Source of the DNA: Spirochaetaceae bacterium
Lineage (GTDB): Bacteria; Spirochaetota; Spirochaetia; WRBN01
Reading direction: 5' to 3'
Assembly (NCBI GenBank): GCA_020024055.1
Contig: JAHHUI010000002.1
Coordinates: 1 to 44,277 of the forward strand
Length of the DNA: 44,277 nt
Every line of letters starts with the position of its first letter. Position 1 is the stretch's first letter. The notes under the pieces are model-generated. The model saw only the letters and a list, made by a program, of their open reading frames with translations, was not told the origin of the DNA and did not search any database. Of this stretch, positions 36,401-41,985 are shown piece by piece. The position numbers and the translations under genes are program-made.

Positions 36401-38878
36401 CAGAAGCTGGCCCGGCATCACGAGCAGTTCAGAGAGCATTTTGTCGAGATTGAGCAGGTAGTGGCTTTGGCCGAGCAGGATTTAGAACGGCATAAGACTG
36501 AAGTGGAAGAAGGGCGCCTGACATTGGAAAGCCGCCTGATGGTGTTGCGCGACAATACGAGCAAAGAACTTGGCCGCGCGGCTGAAGAATTGAAAGCTTA
36601 TATTGCTTCCAGCATTCAGCAGACCAGTGAAGACCTGAGTCTGGAATTTATGGGCCAGCTGGAGCAGCGTCTGAATGACTATGAAGATGCACTCAAGACA
36701 AAAATGGAGCGCCTGGAAAATTTCATTCAGGATGTAGACAATTTGGAAGAAGGCCTGCGTGTTTCCATGACAGAGACGGCCAATCGTGTGGTGAAAGATA
36801 TGGGTGTGTTTGAAACAGATATTCGCACGCAGCATGAGCGCGAGCTTGAACGCGCGGCCACGATGCTGAACAGAACCCAAGTGGCCATTTCCGAACTCGA
36901 GTCGCGTGTCAATGATCTGCGCCGCCAGGCTTTGGAAAATGTGACGGGTGTCATTACAGAATTTGAGCAGGGTTTCCTTTCTGAGATTAACAAGCGTGAG
37001 GAGCAGCTGGGGCAGTATATTGCCGAATGGCAACGCAATGTAGAAAAATCGATGGAAACCTTTGAAAAGCGCAAGCAGCAGGAGCGCGATGAGGTTGAAC
37101 GCAGATTTGACCATGAAAGCAAGGTGTATTTTTCCAGATTCCAGGAACAGGTGGATAATGAGATTAACAAATTCAATCAGCGTCTGGAGAGTTTCATCAC
37201 CGATGTACAAGAACGCACTGGCAAGACTCAAAGCGAAGTGGTTCAGCTGCATGAGCAACTGACGAATCATATGGAGAGCTTTGTCTATCAGGCAAATCAG
37301 CAGATGGAAGAGCGTTTGAGCGCCCTGCGCGAGAATACGAATTTTCAGATTACCGACACACATACCAAAGCCCAGGCTGAATTTGACACCATTGCTCGCC
37401 AGCTGGAAGAAGAGCGACGCACATTCTCTAATATGCTCAAAGATTATCAGAGCGAATTAGAGCAGTGGCGCTCGAAGAATATGGTTGCCCTGGAAGAAAG
37501 AGAAGAAGATTTGATTCATCATTTCGATACGTTTAAGCAGCAGGTGCATACGCAATTTGGTGAAGTACAACAGCAGCTGATGAGCGAAAAAGAAAAAATG
37601 AGCCAGCAGCTGCAGGATCAGATCATTCAACTGGGTAAGCATTTTGCCAATGAAAAAGACGAAATTATGGGTGCTTCTGAAAATGAGCGACGCCGCCTGA
37701 AAGATGAGCTGGAAGCTTTGGCTGATAAGGCCCAGGTGCTCAGTCAGGGAATTGAACGCAGATCGGATATGGCTGTGGAAAGCCTGCAGCGCCTGGGTGA
37801 AGAAGCTGTCGCCGAATTGCAGCGCCGCGGCCGCACGATGCAGCAGGAAATGGAGGAGCGTCTCAGAGATGCGCGTGTAGAGGCTCAGGAATTGCGTGAA
37901 CGCACGGATGCCGTGCGCGAGCAGACCACGCAGGAGATCCGTTCACATTCAGAGAAAATTGTGGAGCAGCTGGAATTAATTAAACAGAAGCAGAAAGAAA
38001 TTGAAAGCAATGTGGCTGTGTTCAAGAAAGCCGATGAAATGCGCAATGATTTGCAGAATGCCCTGATGGATCTTTCCGAGAAAATGGAGCGTGTCGAACG
38101 CCATCGCCATGACTTGACTGAACTGGAGTCACAGCTCAGTCGTGCCTTTAAAGTGAACGACAGCTTGGCAGACAAATTAGCTGTGCTGACGCGCGAGCGC
38201 CAGAGATTTGATACATTAGATGAGAAAATGGAGGACGCCATGCAGCTTTCTGAGGCTGTGGATAATAAACTGAAACAAATTACTGAAGTTTCAGATAATT
38301 TACAGGAAATCCAGGTGCATCTGCGCGAGCTGGCCGGCGCAGAAAAAGAATTGGAAAAGCAATTTGAGCGCCTGAGTAAAAAAGCCCTGGTGGCAGATAA
38401 TACCTCGAAGAGTATTGATACAAACTTTGAGAAGATGCGTAGTTTGGAGAGCGAAATAGAGAAAACCAATGCAGAAATGGAGTCGATGCGCCAGCTGTTG
38501 GAAGTCTCGCGTAAAGACCTGGAAGAGTTGGGCAAACAGAAGCCCCAGATTGATCATCTGATGGGATTTGTCTCGAATGCAGACAATAAATTGTATGAAA
38601 TTGAGTCTAGAATTGAACGTATTGATGATATGCGAGATTGGATTGTTCAAGCCGAGCGACGTATTCAGGATGTTCAGCAGGATATGAAATCCAGCATGCG
38701 CACCACCATGCCCGAACCCGAATGGAAACGCTCGGAGTCTTCTGGTGACAGTACATCGGATACAGTGATTAAACTGGCTCAGCAGGGATGGACTCCCGAA
38801 CAAATTGCTGGACAGCTGAAATTGCCCGTGGGCCAAGTATCGCTCATCATAGACCGCTGGCGATCGAGAAGATCATAA
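24485..38878 (+). CDS. Giant membrane-anchored coiled-coil protein (SpiroCoCo-like), 4797 residues
   Basis: One uninterrupted frame of 4797 codons. Residues 8-23 (FIVLGVVSLIILATRR) form a membrane helix followed by RRLDRQNR, so the remainder should be cytoplasmic. From about 30 to 4700 the protein is continuous charged coiled coil rich in Gln, Glu, Leu, Arg and, unusually, Trp; I saw no proline before about residue 4680. Repeats of 29, 40, 134 and 138 residues are described separately. The tail (about 4758-4797: VIKLAQQGWTPEQIAGQLKL, then PVGQVSLIIDRWRSRR) reads as a helix-turn-helix, as in sigma region 4 or DUF6115-like tails. It resembles what I recall as the SpiroCoCo family of treponemes. 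Start GTG with GGGA about 5 bases upstream. Long antisense ORFs inside it are shadows. Function unknown: a structural rod or tether is inferred. Confidence 0.92.
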   Translation: MGIFDIGDFIVLGVVSLIILATRRLDRQNRSIDNVRRFFEKTRADFDAYIKTNQERLYDLTSELSSYDKTSKEVLRRIEADADEVRQQAENLNQVKEVMVELLNVRDNVMESLENLKDDAAYVSETSRRIEILGQKVNQVEANGDRLLAELADRNEKSLEYHRQKLQMSLEKERETLQADLAKAMQTANALRDELSTILAQKEEVLVRNLKAYSSELERIEQLYTQRIQEMEDHAMNMETEGLLKIKENLKQEFARIQEVAGQMFLQETLRFKETLEDQVEEFSAFNNKYRQMEEALTQRFDELTLKSNNIAEEYNQFDIRMHGLYDYIQNTFQDEAKILKEDLITRFVRLREQFETENSQQIEDAKEQLMERLGDAKNSLMERLADVEHVAANAEERLVELDATVAQGQDKLAVSLAEMHQKMDDSNRELEHQIENERIALRQSANELSDHCAQWQNEVKENLADRQTHILAKFEEEASRLQSQWHDMNQGIIDARLKMEEQLQRETYAYQDDLEHYKGEIDGRIATLKQHLDDMMGQGYGYITEGQQKLEQKIADEQEHLRSELEGLAYEFEQAKEASRNLVQTANEELLNEAKDHVRHQLDYLQQNLEESLRQAHNRLDVESNYTQTLSKDIHERYEGLESALRAKIENTEEFYNDILEQLRHKQDELFNIDEEWQCTMRDTQQGLRKEVDKIVADWQDSYAQAFNQAMAEGRGRYGAALDKVAEELDTRISQSVMRLENLEVTFNQHQNNLEDKQRAQQDYVNEFVDQWRDHFEEERQRIQRDTTAALNRYANDAQSLVSEWRTRVESWQSESDDLRRRLEQQIQGVGDEVKLLDEKWQQNFESQEQAWQARWQDWCKEQEEIIEGDRTRYHTVATDMRDLAQQMEYALSMMREDIQQKTQEMQGDWNSAVQKVDQRWQTQLSQLQERADEVMRQMQEKAADVQNDWNASIQNVDNRWQQQLEEMQQRSLRLANEMQEKADGVQIDWNAAIAEIDEKWRTQLGDLEHRSDTFARELQDKAEELREVVQNRAEELETSWQSASRDMDERARNEITRLEQQVRSHVAEIDKMGETYRENIALKFENFDKEIQSRITGISFNIDEHEQHWKEIEHELTEKIGTQQAQLSNMMDQWHENLHGFQDESRRALQEERQALEERIAEAKDELSNTMQQLFEQGKGQVDQIASDWQGHMARLQDQMNQHVEAAKNMGYSCEATMQDQLNAISQNVQQQITQIMADLENKQMHWKDAGDLISQQVEEQKDFLNQNLIAWQERLHSFDRDSQSFVEDQKRAIADAMQGIRNNLEQDLNQAKEDNHLRMGNLEQRWQEDLESLNQQVQNHLLATEKLGLAYGQDVRKIFSEMKLEAERDLSDVVAQVAAHREKWNDLEHDINEKLQLQNRLIEDSVRQWQEHLNLEIQDKSASLQQEQQAITRRIGQMHDELSDEIEKLGQHSQDQRASLEQRWQQELSALEKEVGGHIANTRQMGHEYQAAINQQFDEINLEAQKQILGIEERLNQQNMQWQELEQTLNERAAEYNSEMQEKLNRLHDEIQATVIQNQEVLDNEKLNFTQQIDQLNRDIKYSLEVAAQELHQHIDQASDGWKSELKHLSNEVANHVHNLQGLGEQYQGSVNEKFNLLDNQIKAHSDNLAGQLEKQSQQWNQSLEIWQQKVGAVEMRVETYADERKRELTAQFDDWQQQQMSKIQDQEKYLSETNNHWQEELGKFHSRMLVELTGMQEGILAQYDEFKKGLGTDLAGHEEKIRGLSRLQADQVQSWEENIKTLSGQFEQNLAEVRDHVARKMAEDRAKWDDLFSENTAAGNRRLDELNTQIEDLCNQMSVEINEKLNEIRRQQQDAVREWSSGHAGLEEVYQEHHQQIQDRMQVIQSLIDEKMEMFSEELGRRFAAVSQGVDESLAQVNVRSELIEAAWQQHYEQHTRDFSQRLNERETEINGTLEEWRQRLDHLKQEVDSRLGEATRLADEISGRWKDGFEELQEMMEEKAHSSKQQLENAEAGWQQQISEVQRLITERLEGSRAWAENLEKGWQQRYDETERDLRERTQQINNIVHQIEASWQSRYSEFADKFKEKSEEMDHLLSLRSQELRDKVSNWEEIYRTHRAQADHMAEELSTAWQVRFEQLNTDILAREKDVEEAVNKVEQHWRMNYDRLEENLQNNVTAAVAKIEDLITGLGSKEDVWQDAFGRKCQEIEERNQALLEESEEQFAQSRDAYQAQMALVQQQVEEIKEHWRNNYDGLSEKLSEHIKLIDQETQSIDESWQKEVDNLRQLALKKQEESKDFIDELEQTWRRRFKNFNQGLESWLRGNDERVEQRLRELQAQWEERLVEISKMEDVRRDELNQYSERLVHSWRVKTEELTEVLNSYIKTSHGNIEEEIRQAKEEWQQSLDVAGEEIERRVQDVAAQTRSIEDRWHQAVDELDQAMRIQNEQFNQRRNDFEGQLEQQMLQLESLQQGIVDKSRLEVENIESIWGNNYNELRQRVQEQIEELEQLQSGIVEKSQQEVDKVQAVWENNYRDLSQQVQEQLAQLSQLQEGIVEKSRQEVGNIQAIWENNYQDLQDRVQQQINELEQLRQGIVEKSQQEVENIQGIWESNYQDLGSRIEQDLNQLRELQQEILDASRDKAENIQSEWEGNYQSLDTQMRQELAQLKELQQNIADQSRIEMQHIQSGWEDNYKNLNDQFAIHVKTVEQYATEVESGWRNRMSDLNTQIEDYNQELQNRLQSLDQDKIMIDERLKSLESSINHHFVDQQRSLEELVSERIASLAQQTRDDWESRLNDVKKNFAQRVEDLEKYAANIEETEESLSVEKSHFINRLQEMMKEVDNIFYESKAWIEQNTEDMQSRFNRSEESWQAQLGGFIDRINEQLNHLDEAQNELMTRLGQLESSSDSHVQRLRDSWETFTQQMEKDKEIFTKQMNKEMTDFGENIKAVQNHFASYQQELDANWGKYVAAFEEKNHAILTAQKSLAEQGRENLQAVLHNTEENLQNILSDAQQNLMQMKDNYENRFAQTTTDFEAKLNEFEQMHDARFSHLEDLYNASMTKVQNLSNEVEEYTQSQRDYLDQQEETLKEEWQSLLNNLSEQQQLFEEKWYKQITDWKEKEFNLSELQETLAAENRKRVQQMIDQVEQRVGHLRKDYEARFLQQLQDNRADLEHAALNLEEDGKRIKAVYEEALRKVDQIARMMDMQLHERQNDVQQKQDNILSEWNEFLNDLSRQKDDLQQAWQQRMADLQSKEDELASLQESLNQDSREKVELALAQIAGKLENMQAEYEENFNEHLRSSYQQLTASKEKQDAHLREMRDLQHASMEELTALNREVEEQLSENKQIFEKQIEQRRQEWQDLLEQLTSRQRDVEASWQNQINLWNEKEADFQRIQNELIAKNDQEMQELFHRIEGQLSQFNSSYQSWHDKLEAVGQEGEEHLSATMGEITKNLKQKEQDYIDFFDKRNQELFHGQDSQFEKEKRMLEEMFEEKKEYIRRQWEDVQAGMKDEREKYFAKWNEELSQVEEKHSMLVGRLEERQASSIAQLREATDSLQGEINNFLDNARLEINRSMDGANRILAQFDDDLKLKEKGYFQELEQQFQKIGQYRERLEEHLQAEKDLLQARFAARLEEVDEGWQQFNHQLNEKQNRFDEGILERMRQADAQLATLEERLALKEDKFEENFSKKLSESMDKLREMEADFALRQQQFEDTLAARLNEASDSLKDLEKTFEEKREQFSNMLSLRLDQANDQVDNLALSFEKRYEAFELEFDKRMDKAMDDVHALEKELTQGSQSLIKDTENRLSDAQTMLNQLITDLEIRQKETYTELRQNIESADDRIKEHMNYLGVDFKELEKELASRRETIDKHFSLQHDMIKDRFDDVQEQIDAKIRQLLDQQKVLQDNVDVFKEEIDQHLRKHSQEISSSFDEQMKQTEEGISQLIFNQTRETEQRLENLAQVVAEAERQVDQKLARHHEQFREHFVEIEQVVALAEQDLERHKTEVEEGRLTLESRLMVLRDNTSKELGRAAEELKAYIASSIQQTSEDLSLEFMGQLEQRLNDYEDALKTKMERLENFIQDVDNLEEGLRVSMTETANRVVKDMGVFETDIRTQHERELERAATMLNRTQVAISELESRVNDLRRQALENVTGVITEFEQGFLSEINKREEQLGQYIAEWQRNVEKSMETFEKRKQQERDEVERRFDHESKVYFSRFQEQVDNEINKFNQRLESFITDVQERTGKTQSEVVQLHEQLTNHMESFVYQANQQMEERLSALRENTNFQITDTHTKAQAEFDTIARQLEEERRTFSNMLKDYQSELEQWRSKNMVALEEREEDLIHHFDTFKQQVHTQFGEVQQQLMSEKEKMSQQLQDQIIQLGKHFANEKDEIMGASENERRRLKDELEALADKAQVLSQGIERRSDMAVESLQRLGEEAVAELQRRGRTMQQEMEERLRDARVEAQELRERTDAVREQTTQEIRSHSEKIVEQLELIKQKQKEIESNVAVFKKADEMRNDLQNALMDLSEKMERVERHRHDLTELESQLSRAFKVNDSLADKLAVLTRERQRFDTLDEKMEDAMQLSEAVDNKLKQITEVSDNLQEIQVHLRELAGAEKELEKQFERLSKKALVADNTSKSIDTNFEKMRSLESEIEKTNAEMESMRQLLEVSRKDLEELGKQKPQIDHLMGFVSNADNKLYEIESRIERIDDMRDWIVQAERRIQDVQQDMKSSMRTTMPEPEWKRSESSGDSTSDTVIKLAQQGWTPEQIAGQLKLPVGQVSLIIDRWRSRRS
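27212..27571 (+). repeat. 40-residue (120-nt) tandem repeat, block A of the giant protein
   Basis: Three consecutive 120-base units start at 27212, 27332 and 27452 (residues 910, 950, 990). Each begins Asp-Trp-Asn, has a second Trp at position 13 and contains M-Q-E-K or L-Q-D-K near position 31. The DNA is diverged but the register is exact. Confidence 0.85.
27815..29470 (+). repeat. 138-residue (414-nt) super-repeat, four units
   Basis: Anchor Trp codons (TGG) fall at 27815, 28229, 28643, 29057 and 29471, exactly 414 bases apart. Units share W-x-E/D-x-E at the start, a second Trp at position 81 in most copies, followed by N/G-H-V/I, a K/Q-x-G-x-x-Y segment near 101-106, and a helix ending before the next Trp. 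A diverged half unit appears to precede 27815. Confidence 0.88.
30278..30976 (+). repeat. 29-residue (87-nt) tryptophan repeat
   Basis: TGG codons occur at 30278, 30365, 30452, 30539, 30626, 30713, 30887 and 30974, all in an 87-base register (at 30800 a Leu replaces Trp). The usual context is W-Q-x-x-Y/F-x-E/x. Residues about 1932-2164. Confidence 0.88.
31898..32617 (+). repeat. 40-residue (120-nt) tandem repeat, block B, six units
   Basis: Units start at 31898, 32018, 32138, 32258, 32378 and 32498 (residue 2472 onward). The consensus is L-Q-x-G-I-V-E-K-S-x-Q-E-V-x-N-I-Q-x-I-W, then E-N-N-Y-x-D-L. Units 1-4 are most alike; 5 and 6 are more diverged, so the array probably grew by recent duplication. 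Confidence 0.92.
33554..34770 (+). repeat. 134-residue (402-nt) super-repeat
   Basis: Anchor Trp codons at 33761, 34163 and 34565 are 402 bases apart. Each unit has E-W-x-x-x-L-x-x-L, a second W 18 residues later in all copies, then L-Q-x-x-L and, 67 residues before the next unit, Y-E-x-x-F. The 67-residue half starting Y-E-x-R-F is also found before the first full unit (33554). Confidence 0.85.
35360..35881 (+). repeat. 29-residue (87-nt) repeat, phenylalanine type, six units
   Basis: Units start at 35360, 35447, 35534, 35621, 35708 and 35795 (residue 3626 onward). From the second unit on, each begins with Phe and contains R/K-L/M about 8-9 residues later and L-x-x-L/M-E near position 16-20, e.g. 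FEDTLAARLNEASDSLKDLE. Same length as the tryptophan repeat but with Phe at the anchor. Confidence 0.85.
38758..38875 (+). other. Helix-turn-helix-like C-terminal tail of the giant protein
   Basis: The last 40 residues show helix (TVIKLAQQG), a turn with W-T-P-E-Q-I-A, a short helix (GQLKLPVG), and a recognition-like helix QVSLIIDRWRSRR rich in Arg. A Pro/Glu/Ser-rich linker (about 4735-4757) separates it from the coiled coil. DNA binding is inferred from pattern alone. Confidence 0.6.
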
Positions 38879-38879
38879 T

Positions 38880-40028
38880 TTAACGTGCTGTGAAAATAAT
38901 AGGAAACCAATCCTTGGTATTGGCCACTTTAGTGGGCACTGTGCCCAATGGCTGCTTGGTGGTCAGCTCGGCAATGAGATAGCGTTCTTTCATCACTTGC
39001 ATTGATGTGCCTTCTGTATTGCTGAGCACGCCAACCACAGCATGCCCAAGTGTTTGGCTCAGCAGCAATGCCCCTGTAATCTGCATATGATTCAGCAGGA
39101 TAAGATATGTCAAGGCAGAGGAATCACAGTCGCCTTTTTGGGAAAGAATAGAAGCATAGGGGGCAATAAGGTCAGACGAAGTGGTGAATCGCTCATAGCT
39201 ATAATTTTGACAAAATCGCAATAGTTCAGCAGCCAGGGCATCTTTGTCTTTTGAAAGCATATGTGCCTGGAGCAATTTCACCAGCGGCTGAAGACGCATA
39301 TAATTATCGCGATAGATGAAGCGATAATAGCGTACCCAGGCTAGAAATGCCAGGGTATTGCGTTCTTTATAGCGACTCATAATCAGGGCCTCGCGTTCCA
39401 CCAGGCGCTGTGCTGCTTCTGCTTGTTCTTTGTCCATATCCAGGCTTAAATCCTGCCCGCCTAAGCTCAATTTTGCTTTCACCGGGGCTTTCACCGTGTT
39501 CATAGGTGCATCAAATTGAGTGATGGGCCCGGGGGTGATCCGGCCCAGGCTTCCCAGGGCAAAGCTATCCAGTGCGGAATAAAGCAAGGCTAGATTTTCA
39601 TTGCTCAGGCGATTTCCCTGAAAAGAAACATGCAGCCAGTATTCGTATTTTTCTGCAATGATACATAATAAAAATGCGAAAAGGGATTCTTTTTCTTCTT
39701 TGATAATATAGCTGCCCAGAGCCGAGGGATAATTATTGTAAAGAAAAGAAGCTTGCTGAACATCAGAGATTTGAGGCCCCAGGTCTTTGATGAGGCTGCT
39801 CATGGCTGCCTGGGGATGGTCAGTTTTTCCTTTGTCTTTCACCGAGAGTATCAGGCTGAATTTTTTGTCAGCAGACGTGAATAAAAATGTTTTTCCCGAT
39901 TTGTCGCTTGAAGCCTCCCATTCAACAGGGGGTTCAATAGAAAAATTATAAATATTGCTGCTGATGGCCTGGGCATGCAGCTGTATGCAAAGAGAAAATA
40001 AAAAGAAGGACCAAAAAGTTTTTTTCAC
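38880..40028 (-). CDS. Secreted transglutaminase-like cysteine protease-fold protein
   Basis: A 382-residue protein with a clear signal peptide (KKTFWSFFLFSLCIQLHAQA). The first 160 residues are a beta-rich region of unknown type. The last 110 carry a transglutaminase-like core: GDCDSSALTYLILLNHM with Cys301, LGHAVVGV with His329, and YLIAELT with Glu354 as the third member of the presumed triad (usually Asp). It should act in the periplasm or outer membrane, on an unknown substrate. The start is GTG; a strong TAAGGAGGA (40048-40056) lies 19 bases upstream, too far for normal spacing, with no better start between. It ends one base from the convergent giant gene. Confidence 0.75.
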   Translation of the reverse strand: MKKTFWSFFLFSLCIQLHAQAISSNIYNFSIEPPVEWEASSDKSGKTFLFTSADKKFSLILSVKDKGKTDHPQAAMSSLIKDLGPQISDVQQASFLYNNYPSALGSYIIKEEKESLFAFLLCIIAEKYEYWLHVSFQGNRLSNENLALLYSALDSFALGSLGRITPGPITQFDAPMNTVKAPVKAKLSLGGQDLSLDMDKEQAEAAQRLVEREALIMSRYKERNTLAFLAWVRYYRFIYRDNYMRLQPLVKLLQAHMLSKDKDALAAELLRFCQNYSYERFTTSSDLIAPYASILSQKGDCDSSALTYLILLNHMQITGALLLSQTLGHAVVGVLSNTEGTSMQVMKERYLIAELTTKQPLGTVPTKVANTKDWFPIIFTAR

Positions 40029-40077
40029 AATGTAATTATCTGTTCAATCCTCCTTAGTACAAAGCCTTTTTCAAATA

Positions 40078-41550
40078 TTATTTGAGAATATTTCTTAAAG
40101 TATGCTTTGCCAGAGTTTTCACAACAATAGGTGCATGTTCATTATATGATTCAATAAGAGAAAAAGCATAGTAAAGAGCATCATTCAAATCATCATGGAT
40201 ATGATGCGGGTAATCTAAAATCTGTGTCACAAGGGGACTATTTTTGCTTCGAAACAGCAGCAGGCCATTTTCGATGAGAGGACTCAGGCTAAGAATTCTT
40301 GTTTTGCCTATGCGCCCAGGTTTGATGCCTACCATGGGCAAGTATAATCCCTGTCTGGCTGATTCTTGAAGAATATGATTTTTGTATACAGCCTGAAACC
40401 CTACTTCCTCAAAGGCAATTTTAATCGGCTGAAATATAAGATACTTTTCAATGATTTTCTTGATTAGCCTGTCGGGAGAGCAGGGCTCTGCCCATTCATC
40501 CAGCACAAAGATGACTCCATCATTCCGCCGGCCAAGAGTGACGATGGCACTGCTGTCTTTTTTTCCCATGGAAGGATCAATGCCCATAAAGATCTGTAAT
40601 TCATCCCGATGGGGTTCTTGTATGAATGTTTTAATCCAAGGGGCCTTAAAGACGCGATCTTCTTCATCTTGGGGCATATTTTGATATTCGCAGGCAAAGG
40701 CATAACTGCCGATTTCCAAGCGTCTTTTCCTCAGTTTTTGAACTGACCAGTATTGAGGCCACAGACTTTTTCCCGAAGGCAAGAGGGCTGAAAAATGTAC
40801 CGCAGCCCAGCCGGGAAGCTGATGGTTTTTCACCCTTTCCAGCAGGCGGCTGGGCAGGTCGTCGCTGTGGAAAATTGTATTAACCAGAATGAAGAATGCT
40901 TCCTGGCCCAGGGGCAAAACACAACGCAGCAGCCAGGAATACACTTTATCTCTGCTGCGCTGGGAATAGACAAATGTATCGGTGAGTAAGTCGTCACAAA
41001 TAATTAAGTCAGGACGATATTGGCGATTTTTCAGCCCGCGGATGGCCTGTGCACTTCCTTTGGCAGCAATGGCAGATCCGTTTGAAAGCTTGAGAAATCC
41101 TGACTGCCAAATGGGGCCTTTCTGCGGCCCGAATAATCGGATAATTTCTTCATTTTCTTCCAGTTCTATGCGTATGTCGTCCAGAAGTTTATGCGCTTGA
41201 TTTTCCGTTGCGGCGAACAACACGGTGAATTTTGATTTTCCTGTTAAAAGCGCGTACAACGGATAGGCAAAAGATAAACGTGTTGACTTGCCAAAATTGC
41301 GCGGTTCAATATCAATAAGGGCTTTAATCTCTTTGTCTTCGTGGAAATAAACCTGTCCATACTTGTTCAATTTGTGCAGATGAGAGCTGTTTTTTGTGTC
41401 AATGAGCTGGATAAGAATTTTTTGATATTTTGCCGCCTGATGAGAAAAAAAGTGAGGCAGACACTGGGAGCAAAATTCTTCAAAACTAAGAAATTTTGGG
41501 GTATTCTGCTGTAAGACTGTTTGTAAGATGTCAGACATAGATCTAATCAT
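40078..41550 (-). CDS. Phage terminase large subunit (TerL)
   Basis: A 490-residue DNA-packaging motor. The ATPase has Walker A PRNFGKST at 83-90, Walker B LIICDD at 182-187 and a coupling Asn-Thr motif (ILVNTIFHSDDLPSRLLE) at about 221-238. The RNase-H-like nuclease domain has GIDPSMGKKDSSAIV (Asp325), FEEVGFQ (Glu381/382) and HDDLNDALYYA (Asp453-454, 457), so all expected acidic ligands are present and the enzyme looks intact. An in-frame ATG at 41538 is an alternative start; neither has a good ribosome-binding site. A 10-bp inverted repeat lies just upstream (41560-41595). Last recognisable gene of the phage module in its direction of transcription. Confidence 0.93.
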   Translation of the reverse strand: MIRSMSDILQTVLQQNTPKFLSFEEFCSQCLPHFFSHQAAKYQKILIQLIDTKNSSHLHKLNKYGQVYFHEDKEIKALIDIEPRNFGKSTRLSFAYPLYALLTGKSKFTVLFAATENQAHKLLDDIRIELEENEEIIRLFGPQKGPIWQSGFLKLSNGSAIAAKGSAQAIRGLKNRQYRPDLIICDDLLTDTFVYSQRSRDKVYSWLLRCVLPLGQEAFFILVNTIFHSDDLPSRLLERVKNHQLPGWAAVHFSALLPSGKSLWPQYWSVQKLRKRRLEIGSYAFACEYQNMPQDEEDRVFKAPWIKTFIQEPHRDELQIFMGIDPSMGKKDSSAIVTLGRRNDGVIFVLDEWAEPCSPDRLIKKIIEKYLIFQPIKIAFEEVGFQAVYKNHILQESARQGLYLPMVGIKPGRIGKTRILSLSPLIENGLLLFRSKNSPLVTQILDYPHHIHDDLNDALYYAFSLIESYNEHAPIVVKTLAKHTLRNILK

Positions 41551-41559
41551 ATCGTTTTA

Positions 41560-41595
41560 TATTGTTTTTCTGCCTGGGTTTAGATAAAAACAATA
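41560..41595. repeat. 10-bp inverted repeat upstream of terL
   Basis: TATTGTTTTT (41560-41569) and AAAAACAATA (41586-41595) are perfect reverse complements around a 16-base loop, in the 51-base gap before terL. It could be an operator or a weak AT-rich hairpin; AT-rich DNA makes chance occurrence plausible. Confidence 0.5.
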
Positions 41596-41601
41596 CAATT
41601 T

Positions 41602-41985
41602 CTAAAGAGAGATTTGTGCTTGCTGCACAATGTTCGAGATTTCCTGAAGCATCTGCGGATGATTTTTTAGACTCAGGGCCAATTCGTTGATGATAGCCTC
41701 TTTTGCCCCCTGGATAGTGTGAGAAAAAGACAGGCGCATTTTAGCAATTTTTATCTGTATATTTGTCAGACGTGAAAGCATATTGACCCATTCTTTGGTT
41801 TCTGCTAAATCAGGATTCTCTTTCGCGCGAATAGCAGTGAGCAGCTTTGCCGAGAGCAGGCTTTGAATAGCTTCAAGAATATCTGTGTTTGGATCATTCT
41901 GTACAGAGATAAGAAGGTTGCGTGAATCTTGCAGAATTTCTTGATATTTTAAGATGTTTTTTCCCCAAAGATTTTCATCATTCAT
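41602..41985 (-). CDS. Small helical phage protein, candidate small terminase subunit
   Basis: A 127-residue, all-helical soluble protein. Its position directly before terL and the segment LLSAKLLTAIRAK...LSRLTNIQIKIAKMRLSF recall the C-terminal oligomerisation part of Mu gp27-type small terminases (DUF3486/DUF1804-like), but the similarity is weak and there is no obvious N-terminal helix-turn-helix. Its ATG overlaps the end of the preceding gene by 8 bases, so translation is coupled. Calling it small terminase is inference from place and pattern. Confidence 0.55.
   Translation of the reverse strand: MNDENLWGKNILKYQEILQDSRNLLISVQNDPNTDILEAIQSLLSAKLLTAIRAKENPDLAETKEWVNMLSRLTNIQIKIAKMRLSFSHTIQGAKEAIINELALSLKNHPQMLQEISNIVQQAQISL

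Noticed and set aside
24485..38878. Possibility that the giant frame is a phage tape-measure protein, since a phage module lies nearby
   Set aside because: It is on the opposite strand, has an N-terminal membrane helix and C-terminal helix-turn-helix, and lacks the hydrophobic GG-rich tape-measure ending, which is instead found in the gene at 42559.
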